Source of the DNA: Plantibacter sp. PA-3-X8
Lineage (GTDB): Bacteria; Actinomycetota; Actinomycetes; Actinomycetales; Microbacteriaceae
Assembly (NCBI RefSeq): GCF_003856975.1
Contig: NZ_CP033107.1
Location: 1,550,001 to 1,614,000 of the forward strand
Direction of reading: 5' to 3'
DNA: 64,000 nucleotides
Below are positions 36,684 to 46,830 of the stretch, piece after piece. Positions within the stretch are counted from its first letter, which is position 1. Every line of letters starts with the position of its first letter. The notes beneath the pieces were generated by a model that saw only the letters and a list, made by a program, of their open reading frames with translations, had not been told where the DNA came from and ran no database searches. The translations under genes and the position numbers were made by a program.

Positions 36684-37745
36684 CTACTTCGTGCCGATGG
36701 CGGACGGGTCCGCGTCGTCCACGAAGCTCGGGTTGAAGAGGTCGGCCAGGGCGTCGTCGACCTTGTCCTGCGACGACACGTCGCCGGACTCCACGAAGAT
36801 CGGGCCGATGATCGACAGGACCTGCTCCTGCGCCTTGCCCGGGGCCGGGTCGACGTCGAGGTTCGAGCGCTCCGTGATCACCTTCGTCGCCACGGCGAGG
36901 TCGAGGCCAGCGGCGTCCGCGAGGATCTGCGCCGTCTCGTCGGGGTTCGACGCAGCCCATTCACGAGCGTGCTCATAGGCGTTCACGACGGTCTGCGCGA
37001 CGTCCGGACGCTCGTCGATGAAGGACTCGGTCGCGGCCAGGATGCCGTAGCTGTTGAAGTCGACGTTGCGGTAGATGAGCTTCGCGCCCGCCTCCTCGGC
37101 GCCGGCCATGATCGGGTCGAGACCGGCCCAAGCGTCGACGGAGCCGTTCTGCAGGGCCGCCCAGCCGTCGGCATGCTGGAGGTTCTCGATCGTGACGTCG
37201 GAGGCGGACAGGCCGGCCTCCTCCAGTGCCTGCAGGAGGAAGAAGTAGGGGTCGGTGCCCTTCGTCGCGGCGACCTTCTTGCCCTTGAGTTCGGCGACGT
37301 CCGTGATCGTCGAGCCCTGGCCGACGACGATCGCCGACCACTCGGGCTGCGAGAAGACGTCGATCGCCTGGATGGCCGATCCGTTCGCCCGGTTCAGGAG
37401 CGCGGCGGACCCGGCGGTGGACCCGACGTCGATCGCGTCGGCCCGCAGCGCCTCGTTCGCCTTGTTGGAGCCGGCCGACTGGACCCAGTTGACGGTGATG
37501 TCCTGGTCGTCGAGTGCGTCCTCGAGCCAGCCCTGGTCCTTGATGATGAGGGAGAGCGGGTTGTAGGTCGCGAAGTCGATGTTGAGCGTGCCGCCCTCGG
37601 TGGTGCCGGCGGTGCTGTCGCCGCCGGCCGCAGGAGCGTTCTCGCCCGCGACGCAGCCGCTGAGGAGGAGTGCTGCGGCGGCGGTCGCGGCGACGAGGGC
37701 CACGCGCCCGGCGCGGGAGGTGGTGAAGCGGCGTCGTGAGGTCAT
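36684..37745 (-). CDS. ssuA: Sulfonate/taurine/nitrate-type ABC substrate-binding lipoprotein
   Basis: 353 aa. Lipobox LSGC (Cys31), Gly/Thr-rich linker, then an NMT1/SsuA-like binding fold: LNIDFATYNPLSLIIKDQGWLED, VNWVQSAGSNKANEALRADAIDVGSTAGSAALL, and ELKGKKVAATKGTDPYFFLLQAL. Binds the ligand outside the membrane for the ssuB/ssuC importer. No monooxygenase (ssuD/tauD) gene is in the window, so the ligand (sulfonate, taurine or other) is uncertain. Confidence 0.88.
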   Translation of the reverse strand: MTSRRRFTTSRAGRVALVAATAAAALLLSGCVAGENAPAAGGDSTAGTTEGGTLNIDFATYNPLSLIIKDQGWLEDALDDQDITVNWVQSAGSNKANEALRADAIDVGSTAGSAALLNRANGSAIQAIDVFSQPEWSAIVVGQGSTITDVAELKGKKVAATKGTDPYFFLLQALEEAGLSASDVTIENLQHADGWAALQNGSVDAWAGLDPIMAGAEEAGAKLIYRNVDFNSYGILAATESFIDERPDVAQTVVNAYEHAREWAASNPDETAQILADAAGLDLAVATKVITERSNLDVDPAPGKAQEQVLSIIGPIFVESGDVSSQDKVDDALADLFNPSFVDDADPSAIGTK

Positions 37746-37799
37746 GCGTTGGTCCTTGCTGTGGATCGGTGCGGGATGACGGCGGAGGTGGTGGGTGGC

Positions 37800-38708
37800 T
37801 CAGTACGGGAAGTGCGGGATGGACGGCAGCCGTTGGTCGCCGCGGGCGAGACCGTGGCGGTCGATGCCGAGTCCGTCGAGGAGGCGGCCGCGCAGTTCGG
37901 CGAGCTCTGCTGACCCGCGGTCGCGCGGGCGGTTGCCGGGGACGGTCACGGTCTGCGCGATGGTCGAACCGGGCTGTCCCTCCTCGCGACCCAGGAGGAT
38001 GACCCGGTCGGCGAGCTGGAGGGCCTCGTCGACGTCGTGCGTCACGAGCAGGATGGTGGTGGGCGCGGCGAGGTGGATGGCGAGCAGCAGGTCCTGCATC
38101 TTCAGCCGGGTGAGGGCGTCGAGGGCGCCGAACGGCTCGTCGAGGAGCAGGACGCCCGGCCGGCGGGCGAGGGCCCTGGCGAGTGAGGCGCGTTGCGCCA
38201 TGCCGCCGGAGACCTCCCGTGGGCGGTGCTCGGCGAAGTCCGCGAGCCCGACGAGTTCGAGCAGCTCGGCGACGCGGGCACGTCCATCGGCTGCGGGTGT
38301 CCGCTTGGGCAGACCGAGTGCGACGTTCGCCGCGATGGTGCGCCAGGGGAGGAGTCGAGGCTCCTGGAAGCCGAAGGCCGTGCGCGGGTCGATGCCGGCG
38401 ACGGGTGTACCGTCGATGAGCACGGAGCCGGCGGTCGGGTGGTCGAGACCGGCCGCGATCCGCAGCAGGGTGGACTTGCCGCAGCCGCTCGTGCCGAGGA
38501 TCGCCACGACCTCGCCGGCCTCGGCGGTGATCGTGACGTCGCGCAGCACGGGCCGCGGGGCGTCGGCGCGTTTGCCGGCACCGCTCGCGAAGGTGCGGCC
38601 GACCCCGGCGAACGCGACCGTGGAGGCACGATCCGCCGAGCCGACGGGGACGGCGTCGCGGGTGACCGGCGAGCTCGCGGCGAGCGGGCTTGGGGCAGCG
38701 TTCGTCAT
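37800..38708 (-). CDS. ssuB: SsuB/TauB-type ABC transporter ATP-binding protein
   Basis: 302 aa from the ATG at 38708, with GGAG upstream; the in-frame extension to 38762 has no site. About 40 N-terminal residues precede the ABC core: Walker A GTSGCGKST, Q-loop GFQEPRLLPWRT, signature VSGGMAQR, Walker B VLLLDEPFGALD, H-loop VTHDVDEA. First gene of the importer operon. TAGCAT at 38741-38746 on the minus strand is a plausible -10 box. It ends in a tail lacking known domains. Confidence 0.92.
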   Translation of the reverse strand: MTNAAPSPLAASSPVTRDAVPVGSADRASTVAFAGVGRTFASGAGKRADAPRPVLRDVTITAEAGEVVAILGTSGCGKSTLLRIAAGLDHPTAGSVLIDGTPVAGIDPRTAFGFQEPRLLPWRTIAANVALGLPKRTPAADGRARVAELLELVGLADFAEHRPREVSGGMAQRASLARALARRPGVLLLDEPFGALDALTRLKMQDLLLAIHLAAPTTILLVTHDVDEALQLADRVILLGREEGQPGSTIAQTVTVPGNRPRDRGSAELAELRGRLLDGLGIDRHGLARGDQRLPSIPHFPY

Positions 38709-38839
38709 GGGTCTCGGGCTCCAGGGGTGGGGTGCCCGCCATGCTACGCGAGGGTGATGCACCGCTCTCGGCCGCCGAAACAGAGCGTCACATTGGCGTC
38801 CGCCGGAGACATCCGGAGGGTTCCGGTGTTATGCGTCCA

Positions 38840-39421
38840 CTACCAGCTGCCGACCTGCGTGAGGGCGACGTCGAGGATGGCGACGGCCTCCTCCCGGTTG
38901 ACCCGGGCGAGCAGCAGCGCGCTGACCGACAACGAGGTGAGCTGCCGCGCGGCCGCGGCGAGTTCGTCCGCGTCCGCCTCGGGACGGGCGAGGGCGAGGG
39001 CGTCCGAGACCGCGGTGGTGAGCTCGGCCCGGTAGCCGTCGACGACCTCGCGCAGTGCATCGTCGTGGGCCGCGAGGCCGGCCGCGCTGTTGAGGAGGAG
39101 GCAACCGCGGCGGGGTGAGTCGTCGGGCAGGGTCGCGATGACCGTCTGCACGCCGGAGAAGTAGGTGGTGAGCCCGGCTCTGCCGTCCGTCGCCCGCGCG
39201 AGGACCGAGAGGCGCGGTCGGATGACGGTGTCGAGGTAGTCCTGCACGGCGGCGTCGAACAGTCCGCGCTTGCTGTCGAAGGCGTGGTAGAGGCTCGACC
39301 GCCGCAGGCCGGTGGCCGCTTCGAGGTCGGCGAGCGAGGTCGCCTCGTACCCGCGGTCCCAGAAGACGTCGCGCGCCGCCTGGACGACGGCGACGGTGTC
39401 GAACTCCTGCGTGCGTCCCAT
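38840..39421 (-). CDS. TetR/AcrR-family repressor
   Basis: 193 aa from the ATG at 39421, behind GGAGG with 5-nt spacing. N-terminal HTH (AARDVFWDRGYEATSLADLEAATGLRRSSLYHAFDSKRGLF) followed by a TetR_C_33-like ligand domain including RRGCLLLNSAAGLAAHD, a pattern typical of regulators that sense quinones, thiol-reactive or small organic compounds (a Cys sits in this segment). It is divergent from the DUF1304/oxidoreductase genes, and a perfect 17-bp palindrome lies between them. Confidence 0.92.
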   Translation of the reverse strand: MGRTQEFDTVAVVQAARDVFWDRGYEATSLADLEAATGLRRSSLYHAFDSKRGLFDAAVQDYLDTVIRPRLSVLARATDGRAGLTTYFSGVQTVIATLPDDSPRRGCLLLNSAAGLAAHDDALREVVDGYRAELTTAVSDALALARPEADADELAAAARQLTSLSVSALLLARVNREEAVAILDVALTQVGSW

Positions 39422-39473
39422 GGGTGCCTCCTCCTCGCTCGGCATCCGTGTGACGGGGTTGTGGACCGAGCGT

Positions 39474-39490
39474 TCTACTATTATAGTAGA
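39474..39490. promoter_or_regulatory. Perfect 17-bp palindrome, probable TetR operator
   Basis: TCTACTATTATAGTAGA is fully symmetric about its central T, and very AT-rich for this genome. It contains TATTAT on the plus strand and TATAAT on the minus strand, so binding would cover -10 boxes for both divergent directions. It is placed between the TetR gene and the DUF1304/oxidoreductase pair. Confidence 0.85.
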
Positions 39491-39555
39491 CCCATCGGTA
39501 CAGAATGTCGCTCCGTCCGGACGACTCGACGCCGATCTCCCGGAAGGCCCGTCCC

Positions 39556-39942
39556 ATGCTCGTCGTCAGTCTCGTCCTCGTCGGCATCGCCGCCCTCCTG
39601 CACGTCTACATCTTCGTGCTCGAGTCGCTGCGCTGGACCGAGCCGGCCACCCGCAAGACCTTCGGCACCTCGGAGCTCGAGGCCGAGACCACCCGCGGGA
39701 TGGCGTACAACCAGGGGTTCTACAACCTGTTCCTCGCGATCGGCACGATCGTCGGCATCGTCTTCCTCATCACCGGCTCGACCGGCATCGGCGCGGCCCT
39801 CGTCTTCGCCTCGGCCGGCTCCATGCTCCTCGCCTCGCTCGTCCTCATCACCTCGGACCGCACGAAGGCCCGCGCCGCGATCGTCCAGGGGACCACCCCG
39901 TTGCTCGGACTCATCGCGCTCGTCATCGCACTGGCCGTCTGA
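39556..39942 (+). CDS. DUF1304 small membrane protein
   Basis: 128 aa from the ATG at 39556, which has GGAAGG 8 nt upstream; an ATG at 39505 lacks a site. Four membrane spans. The motif HVYIFVLESLRWT...FG followed by YNQGFYNLFLAIG is the DUF1304 signature. Function of the family is unknown, but it often accompanies oxidoreductases. Here it precedes an MDR oxidoreductase by 92 bp and lies downstream of the palindrome bound, presumably, by the divergent TetR. Confidence 0.88.
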   Translation: MLVVSLVLVGIAALLHVYIFVLESLRWTEPATRKTFGTSELEAETTRGMAYNQGFYNLFLAIGTIVGIVFLITGSTGIGAALVFASAGSMLLASLVLITSDRTKARAAIVQGTTPLLGLIALVIALAV

Positions 39943-40034
39943 CACCTCCGCGACGCCCCAGGCGTCACCCCGTCCGCAACCCGACGACGTGCTGCGCCCG
40001 CCCACCGAATCACCGCACCAAGGAAAGGCACCAC

Positions 40035-41048
<1,014 letters not shown>

Positions 41049-41083
41049 CGCGATCCCTCGACCTCGCCTGACACCGGCGATCG

Positions 41084-41118
41084 ACGGCCCGTCCACCCGC
41101 TCCGGGTGGACGGGCCGT
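41084..41118. terminator. Bidirectional hairpin terminator
   Basis: Perfect 16-bp stem (41084-41099 with 41103-41118) closed by a 3-nt loop, between the convergent oxidoreductase and amino-acid dehydrogenase genes. Confidence 0.8.
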
Positions 41119-41127
41119 TCGTCGTCG

Positions 41128-42225
41128 TCAGACCGCTGCGAGGATCCCGCCGGCCGCATCGATGCGGGCCATCGCGAGGCGTTCGGCGGCGACGAGCGTC
41201 GTGACGCCCTCCGCTGCGGCGTCCCGGTAGATCGACTGCACGGTCCGCCCGATCGCCGACACCCGCTGCTCGATGGCCGCGGCATCGGCGCCCGGTTCGG
41301 ACGCCATGGCGAGGTAGATCACGCCGCCCGCGTTCGCGACGAAGTCCGGCGCCCACAGGATGCCGCGCTCCTCGAGGGCCACCGCGTCGGCGCGGGAGGC
41401 GAGCTGGTTGTTCGCCGCCCCGACCACGGCGCGACACCGCAGCTGCCCGATCACCCGGGCGTTCAGGGCGCCGCCGACGCCGCACGGCACGAAGAGGTCC
41501 GTCTCGACGAGGTGCTCGTCGCCCGGTTCGATCCAGCTGGCGCCGATCTCCTCGGCGAGGGCGCGCTTCCGTGGGTCGACGTCGGTGACGATGAGGCGAG
41601 CACCCTCGGCCGCGAGCCGTCGGGCCAGACGGCCGCCGACCTGGCCGAGCCCGGAGATCGTCGCCCGGTGGCCCGCGACGAGCGGGGTGCCGAAGACCGT
41701 CTCGAGCGTCGCGGTGATGGCCGCGTGCACGCCGGCAGCCGTCGCCTCGCTCGGTTCGCCGACGCCACCGCGGTCAGCCGGCAGCCCGCTGACGTGGTCG
41801 GTCCGCTCGGCGACGACGGCCATGTCCTCGGCGGTCGTGCCCACGTCCTCCGCGGTGCGATAGGCGCCGCCGAGCGCTTCGACCGCGTCGCCGAGGTCGA
41901 GCATCGCGTCGCGGCGCTCCGCGGGGTCGAGGGTCGTGCCGACGGGCAGGTGGATGACGGACTTGCCGCCGCCGTGCGCGAGACCGGCGGCCGCGTTCTT
42001 CATCGTCATCCCCGCGGCCAGGCGGAGGGAGTCGTCGACGGCCTCGAGCCAGGACCCGTACCGCCAGAGCCGCGCGCCGCCGAGGGCCGGCCCCATGGCG
42101 GTGGAGTGCAGGGCGACGCTGATGGTCAGCCCGGAGCGCGGTCCGCGGCTGATGGAGAGGCGTTCGTGGGGGAGGGTGGTGCTGTGCATCGCGTCGCTGG
42201 ACGCGACCGGGTCGAATGACGTCAT
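41128..42225 (-). CDS. Glu/Leu/Phe/Val dehydrogenase family protein
   Basis: 365 aa from the ATG at 42225, behind GAGGAG. Dimerisation domain with GPALGGARLWRYGS and the catalytic lysine region AAAGLAHGGGKSVIHLP, followed by an NAD-binding Rossmann domain (ISGLGQVGGRLARRL) and VGAANNQLA. It fits leucine/valine dehydrogenases that reversibly deaminate branched-chain or aromatic amino acids to 2-oxo acids using NAD. Which amino acid cannot be told. Divergent from the AEC transporter gene at 42390. Confidence 0.9.
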   Translation of the reverse strand: MTSFDPVASSDAMHSTTLPHERLSISRGPRSGLTISVALHSTAMGPALGGARLWRYGSWLEAVDDSLRLAAGMTMKNAAAGLAHGGGKSVIHLPVGTTLDPAERRDAMLDLGDAVEALGGAYRTAEDVGTTAEDMAVVAERTDHVSGLPADRGGVGEPSEATAAGVHAAITATLETVFGTPLVAGHRATISGLGQVGGRLARRLAAEGARLIVTDVDPRKRALAEEIGASWIEPGDEHLVETDLFVPCGVGGALNARVIGQLRCRAVVGAANNQLASRADAVALEERGILWAPDFVANAGGVIYLAMASEPGADAAAIEQRVSAIGRTVQSIYRDAAAEGVTTLVAAERLAMARIDAAGGILAAV

Positions 42226-42389
42226 CGTCGGATCTCCTCGTGGGTGATTGGTGCGGGCTCCTGGTGGGAGCGGATCGCGGGGCGATGGTGGTGCCCGGCT
42301 CTCCTCCCCAGATTCTCCACGCCGACCGCCCGCTCCACAACCGTCGGCTCGACCGGGCCGCCGGACGGGCTGCACCTAGGCTGGACGGC

Positions 42390-43310
42390 ATGGGCGGAGT
42401 GCTGACGGGGTTCGCGATCATCGGCACCGTGATCCTCGTCGGCTACCTCGCCGGGCGTCTCGAGGTCGGGGGCCCGACGACCGGGCACGTGCTCAACCGG
42501 GTGGCGTTCTTCGTCACCAACCCGGCGCTGCTGTTCACCGTGCTCGCCACGGCCGACCTGCACGAGGTGTTCAGCAGTTTCATCTGGGTCGCCCTCGCGA
42601 GTGCCCTGTCGGCCGCCGCGCTCTTCGTGCTGCTGAACGCCGTGTGGCTCCGCAAGGACCTCTCGGTCGCGACGATCGGCGCGCTCGGCTCGGGCTACGT
42701 CAACGCCAACAACATCGGCATCCCGGTGGCGGTCTACGTCCTCGGCGAGGCCGGCTACGTCGCCCCGGTCATCCTGCTGCAGCTCCTCGTCTTCGCCCCG
42801 ATCGCGCTCACCATCCTCGACGTCAGACAGCGCGGCTCCGTCTCCTTCCTCGGCATCGTGACGCAACCCTTCCGCAACCCGATGATCGTCGCGTCGATCA
42901 TCGGCGTCGTGGTCAACCTCTTCGGCGTCCGGCTCCCCGAGCCCGTCATGGCTCCGTTCGAGCTCCTCGGCGGCGCGGCCGTGCCGCTCATCCTCATGGC
43001 GTTCGGGATGTCGCTGCACGGCATGCGGCCGTTGCAGGCCGGCAGCGGACGTCGGGAGATCTTCGTGGCGACGGCGATCAAATCGGTCGTGATGCCCGGG
43101 TTCGCCTACCTCATCGCGCACTTCGGCTTCGGGCTGAGCGGCACGCCGTTGTTCGCCTCGGTCGTCCTCGCAGCCCTCCCGGCGGCCCAGAACGTCTACA
43201 ACTTCGCCAGCCGGTACGAGCAGGGCGTCACGCTCGCCCGCGACACGGTCCTGCTGACGACGATCCTCTCCGTACCGGTCCTCGTCGTCGTCGCCGCCCT
43301 GCTCGCCTGA
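42390..43310 (+). CDS. AEC-family transporter (auxin efflux carrier type)
   Basis: 306 aa, ten membrane spans in two halves. Motif [18 protein letters not shown] near residue 35 and [21 protein letters not shown] in the first half are typical of Mem_trans/AEC proteins, which carry organic anions. TAGGCT (42377-42382) is 7 nt before the ATG, giving a leaderless message. Divergent from the amino-acid dehydrogenase gene, so it may export or import the corresponding oxo acid, though this is only inference from position. Confidence 0.88.
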   Translation: MGGVLTGFAIIGTVILVGYLAGRLEVGGPTTGHVLNRVAFFVTNPALLFTVLATADLHEVFSSFIWVALASALSAAALFVLLNAVWLRKDLSVATIGALGSGYVNANNIGIPVAVYVLGEAGYVAPVILLQLLVFAPIALTILDVRQRGSVSFLGIVTQPFRNPMIVASIIGVVVNLFGVRLPEPVMAPFELLGGAAVPLILMAFGMSLHGMRPLQAGSGRREIFVATAIKSVVMPGFAYLIAHFGFGLSGTPLFASVVLAALPAAQNVYNFASRYEQGVTLARDTVLLTTILSVPVLVVVAALLA

Positions 43311-43471
43311 CCCCCGGGAACCGGTCCGTCCGAAGCGCCGCTGTCCTCCGAAGCATGGACAGCGATGGCCGGAAAAGCCGAACGATCGCGACTACTCTTG
43401 GGCGGGCACGACTGAGATATACCACCGTCCAGTCCGGCGGAGCGCCGTCGGACCCGACCCGATGGGACGAC

Positions 43472-45064
43472 ATGACCGAAGGCACGACCCCACGACACGA
43501 ACGTTCCGGAGACTGGGCCGCATCCCGCGAGACCGTCGGCGACGAGATGCTCGCCGTGCAGGACTTCTCCAGCGAGGAGGAGGGGTACCACAAGACCCTC
43601 AAGCCGCGGCAGATCCAGATGATCGCGATCGGCGGTGCGATCGGCACGGGGCTCTTCCTCGGTGCGGGTGGCCGCCTGAACAGCTCCGGCCCGGCGCTCA
43701 TCCTCGTGTACGCGCTCTGCGGGTTCTTCGCCTTCCTCATCCTGCGCGCCCTCGGTGAACTCGTCCTCCACCGTCCGTCCTCGGGCTCGTTCATCTCCTA
43801 CGCCCGGGAGTTCTACGGCGAGAAGATGGCGTTCGGCGCGGGGTGGTTGTACTTCCTCAACTGGGCGATGACCTCGATCGTCGACGTCACCGCGGCCGCG
43901 CTCTACATCAAGACCTTCGGCAAGCTGTTCGGCTGGAAGGAGCTCGAGGACTTCCCGCAGTGGGTCTTCGCGCTCGCCGCTCTGGTGGTGGTGCTGGCGC
44001 TCAACCTCGTCTCCGTCAAGCTGTTCGGCGAGATGGAGTTCTGGTTCGCGCTCATCAAGGTGTCGGCGCTCGTGATCTTCCTCATCGTCGGCGTCTGCTT
44101 CATCATCTTCGGTGGCCGGACCGACATCGGTGCGGTCGGGTTCTCGGTCATCGGCGACAACGGCGGGCTGTTCCCCGTCGGGGCGTTCGCCCCGATGATC
44201 GCGATCTCCGGTGTGGTGTTCGCCTACGCGGCGATCGAACTCGTCGGGACCGCCGCAGGTGAGACGGCCGAGCCGAAGAAGATCATGCCGAAGGCCGTCA
44301 ACACGGTCATCTTCCGCATCGCGATCTTCTACGTCGGCTCGGTGCTGCTCCTCTCGCTCCTGCTCCCGTACACGGCCTACGAGGCCGGCGAGAGCCCGTT
44401 CGTCACCTTCTTCTCGCACATCGGGTCGGAGCAGGCCGGGGCGATCTCGGCGTCGGTCATGAACTTCGTGGTCCTGACCGCGGCGTTGTCGAGCCTCAAC
44501 GCGGGGCTTTACTCGACCGGCCGCATCCTCCGGTCGATGGCCGTCAACGGTTCGGCCCCCGCGTTCACCGGCAAGATGAGCAAGAACGGCGTCCCGTTCG
44601 GTGGCATCCTGCTCACGGCGGCACTCACCCTGCTGGGTGTCGGCCTCAACGCGCTCGTGCCGTCGAAGGCGTTCGAAATCGTGCTCGAGATCTCGGCGAT
44701 CGGCATCATCGGCGGGTGGGCGACGATCATCCTCTGCCAGATCCAGCTGCAGCGCTGGGCGAAGCAGGGCAAGGTCGAGCGGCCGTCGTTCCGCCTCTTC
44801 GGGGCGCCGTTCACGTCGTACCTCACGTTGGCGTTCCTCGCGTTCGTCCTCGTGACGATGGGGTTCTCGGAGACCGGCCGCTGGGTGCTCGCCTCCCTCG
44901 TCGTGCTCATCCCGCTGCTCATCGTCGGATGGTTCGCCGCCAAGCCGCGGATCCTCGCCGCTGCGGCCGCACGCGAGGGGCACACGGGCACCTGGCCGGT
45001 GGTCGCGGAGCGTCCCGCCATCGATGCGAACAAGCGGAAGCGCGGGGGCGCACCGCGGTCCTAG
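43472..45064 (+). CDS. APC-family amino acid permease (GABA/proline/aromatic type)
   Basis: 530 aa, twelve membrane spans. [24 protein letters not shown] at about residues 35-60 is the N-terminal APC signature; [23 protein letters not shown] and [24 protein letters not shown] complete the amino-acid transporter (2.A.3.1) pattern. Long hydrophilic N-terminus of about 35 residues and a basic C-terminal tail (DANKRKRGG). Proton-coupled import of an amino acid; specificity not determined. The start has no strong ribosome-binding site. Confidence 0.9.
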   Translation: MTEGTTPRHERSGDWAASRETVGDEMLAVQDFSSEEEGYHKTLKPRQIQMIAIGGAIGTGLFLGAGGRLNSSGPALILVYALCGFFAFLILRALGELVLHRPSSGSFISYAREFYGEKMAFGAGWLYFLNWAMTSIVDVTAAALYIKTFGKLFGWKELEDFPQWVFALAALVVVLALNLVSVKLFGEMEFWFALIKVSALVIFLIVGVCFIIFGGRTDIGAVGFSVIGDNGGLFPVGAFAPMIAISGVVFAYAAIELVGTAAGETAEPKKIMPKAVNTVIFRIAIFYVGSVLLLSLLLPYTAYEAGESPFVTFFSHIGSEQAGAISASVMNFVVLTAALSSLNAGLYSTGRILRSMAVNGSAPAFTGKMSKNGVPFGGILLTAALTLLGVGLNALVPSKAFEIVLEISAIGIIGGWATIILCQIQLQRWAKQGKVERPSFRLFGAPFTSYLTLAFLAFVLVTMGFSETGRWVLASLVVLIPLLIVGWFAAKPRILAAAAAREGHTGTWPVVAERPAIDANKRKRGGAPRS

Positions 45065-45104
45065 CGGGAGCGCGGGTACCGGCGGGTCGGCGGTTCACGG
45101 GGAA

Positions 45105-45126
45105 TCGCTAAGCGATAGTGATCACT
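45105..45126. promoter_or_regulatory. Two adjacent palindromes upstream of the LPXTG protein gene
   Basis: TCGCTAAGCGA (45105-45115) and AGTGATCACT (45117-45126) are back to back, about 100 bp before the start codon. Candidate operator sites; no regulator gene is adjacent. Confidence 0.45.
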
Positions 45127-45223
45127 TCGGGTCGGTTTCGAGCATTCTCTTGCACCTCGGGTGTCGGTTCAGCAGGATGTGGGCAACCTCTTCCGTGCAC
45201 CACCGGACCCCGCTGGAGTTCCC

Positions 45224-46804
45224 GTGAACCGTCGTCTCCGTCTCGTCGCCGTGCTCGCCGCGTGCGGCATCGTCGTCGCCACACCGCTGAGCGCTGCGGC
45301 GCAAGCACCTGCCCCGACCCCGGCCGACACGGTCGCCTACGAGCCGAGCGATGCGATCATCGCAAATCCCGAGCGCGGCTTCGACCACACGAACAACACG
45401 CACTACTACCCCGAGGGGACCGAGGGCGGGCCGGGGTACACGCCGCTCGACGTCGCCACCCTGGCGGCCTACCGCGAGGAGGGCATCACCGAACTCGTCC
45501 GCGTCTTCTACATGGAACGATTCGTGGCCGAGCCGACCCTCGACCCGGCCTGGCTCGCGCTCGTCCAGGCGGACTTCGACGCGGCTCGCACCGCCGGCAT
45601 CTCGATCATCCCCCGCTTCGCGTACCTGGCGGGCGGTGACTGGCCCTATACACCGCCCTACGGCGACGCACCGCTCGACATCGTGCTCAACCACATCGAG
45701 CAGCTCACGCCGATCTTCCAGGACAACGCCGACGTCATCTCGGTCGTGCAGGCCGGCTTCGTCGGCCTCTGGGGTGAGGGCTACTACACGGACCACTTCG
45801 CCGCGGACCCGGCGAACCCCGGTGTCCTCACGGACGAGGACTGGGCGAAGCGTCGCGCAGTCGTCGAGGCGCTCCTCGAGGCGGTTCCAGCTGACCGCTC
45901 CATCCAGGTGCGGACCATGAACATGAAGCAGAACATCCTCGGGGTGCCGTCCGGAACCGCTGGGGCCATCACCGAGGCGCAGGCGTTCGACGGCAGCGCC
46001 ATCTCGCGCATCGGGCACCACAACGACTGCTTCCTCGCGGCACCCGACGACTGGGGCACCTACCTGTCCGACCCGATCTCCCTCGATCAGGACTACCTCG
46101 CGCAGGAGAGCGACTGGGTGCCGGTCGGCGGCGAGACCTGCAACGTGAACCCGCCGCGGTCGGAGTGGGCGACCGCCTCGGCCGAGATGGAGCGATACAA
46201 CTTCAGCTACCTGAACTGGGACTACCTCCAGGACGTCCTGCAGTCCTGGGGCCGGGAGAACCTCGACACCACCGCGAAGCGACTCGGCTACCGCTTCGTG
46301 ATGACGGAGAGCTCGGTCGTGGACGACACGCTCTCGCTCACGGTCCGGAACGACGGTTGGGCGGCTCCGTACAACAGCCGGCTCGCGTACCTCGTGCTGT
46401 CGAACGCCGAGCGCACGGTGCGCGTCCCGTTCGGTTCGGACGCCCGCACCTGGGGTGCGGGGGAGACCGTCACACTTCAGGCGTCACTCGCCGACGTCCC
46501 GGCCGGTCGCTACGACACGGCGCTGTCGCTGCCGGCCACGCACGAGTCGGTCGCGGCGAACCCGCTCTACGCCGTCCAGACGGCGAACGTCGGCACCTGG
46601 GACGCGGCGACCGGCGTGAACAGCCTGCAGCGTCAGGTGACCGTCGGCGCCGACGGCGTCGTCGTGGCCGAACCGGTGGCCGGTGCTGCGGCCAGGCTGC
46701 CCGACACGGGCGTCTCGTCGCTCGCTCCCGCGGTCCTCGGCGGTGGCGTGGTGGCACTCGGAACCCTCGCGCTCCTGCTCGCCCGCCGGCGTCGGAACGC
46801 CTGA
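45224..46804 (+). CDS. Cell-wall-anchored DUF4832/DUF4874 protein (LPXTG)
   Basis: 526 aa from GTG at 45224, behind GGAG with 5-nt spacing; earlier in-frame starts would spoil the signal peptide. Order: signal peptide (about 1-28), a DUF4874-like domain beginning NPERGFDHTNN with VFYMERF, FDAARTAGISIIPRFAY and VVQAGFVGLWGEGYYTD (a TIM-barrel-like glycosidase fold), then DUF4832 (about 260-460), and a C-terminal sorting signal LPDTG at 492 followed by a hydrophobic span and RRRR tail. It is therefore covalently attached to the wall by sortase. Family function is unknown; a glycan-binding or hydrolytic role is inferred. Confidence 0.88.
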   Translation: MNRRLRLVAVLAACGIVVATPLSAAAQAPAPTPADTVAYEPSDAIIANPERGFDHTNNTHYYPEGTEGGPGYTPLDVATLAAYREEGITELVRVFYMERFVAEPTLDPAWLALVQADFDAARTAGISIIPRFAYLAGGDWPYTPPYGDAPLDIVLNHIEQLTPIFQDNADVISVVQAGFVGLWGEGYYTDHFAADPANPGVLTDEDWAKRRAVVEALLEAVPADRSIQVRTMNMKQNILGVPSGTAGAITEAQAFDGSAISRIGHHNDCFLAAPDDWGTYLSDPISLDQDYLAQESDWVPVGGETCNVNPPRSEWATASAEMERYNFSYLNWDYLQDVLQSWGRENLDTTAKRLGYRFVMTESSVVDDTLSLTVRNDGWAAPYNSRLAYLVLSNAERTVRVPFGSDARTWGAGETVTLQASLADVPAGRYDTALSLPATHESVAANPLYAVQTANVGTWDAATGVNSLQRQVTVGADGVVVAEPVAGAAARLPDTGVSSLAPAVLGGGVVALGTLALLLARRRRNA

Positions 46805-46830
46805 CCGGACTCGAGTGAGGGGGCGCCGGC

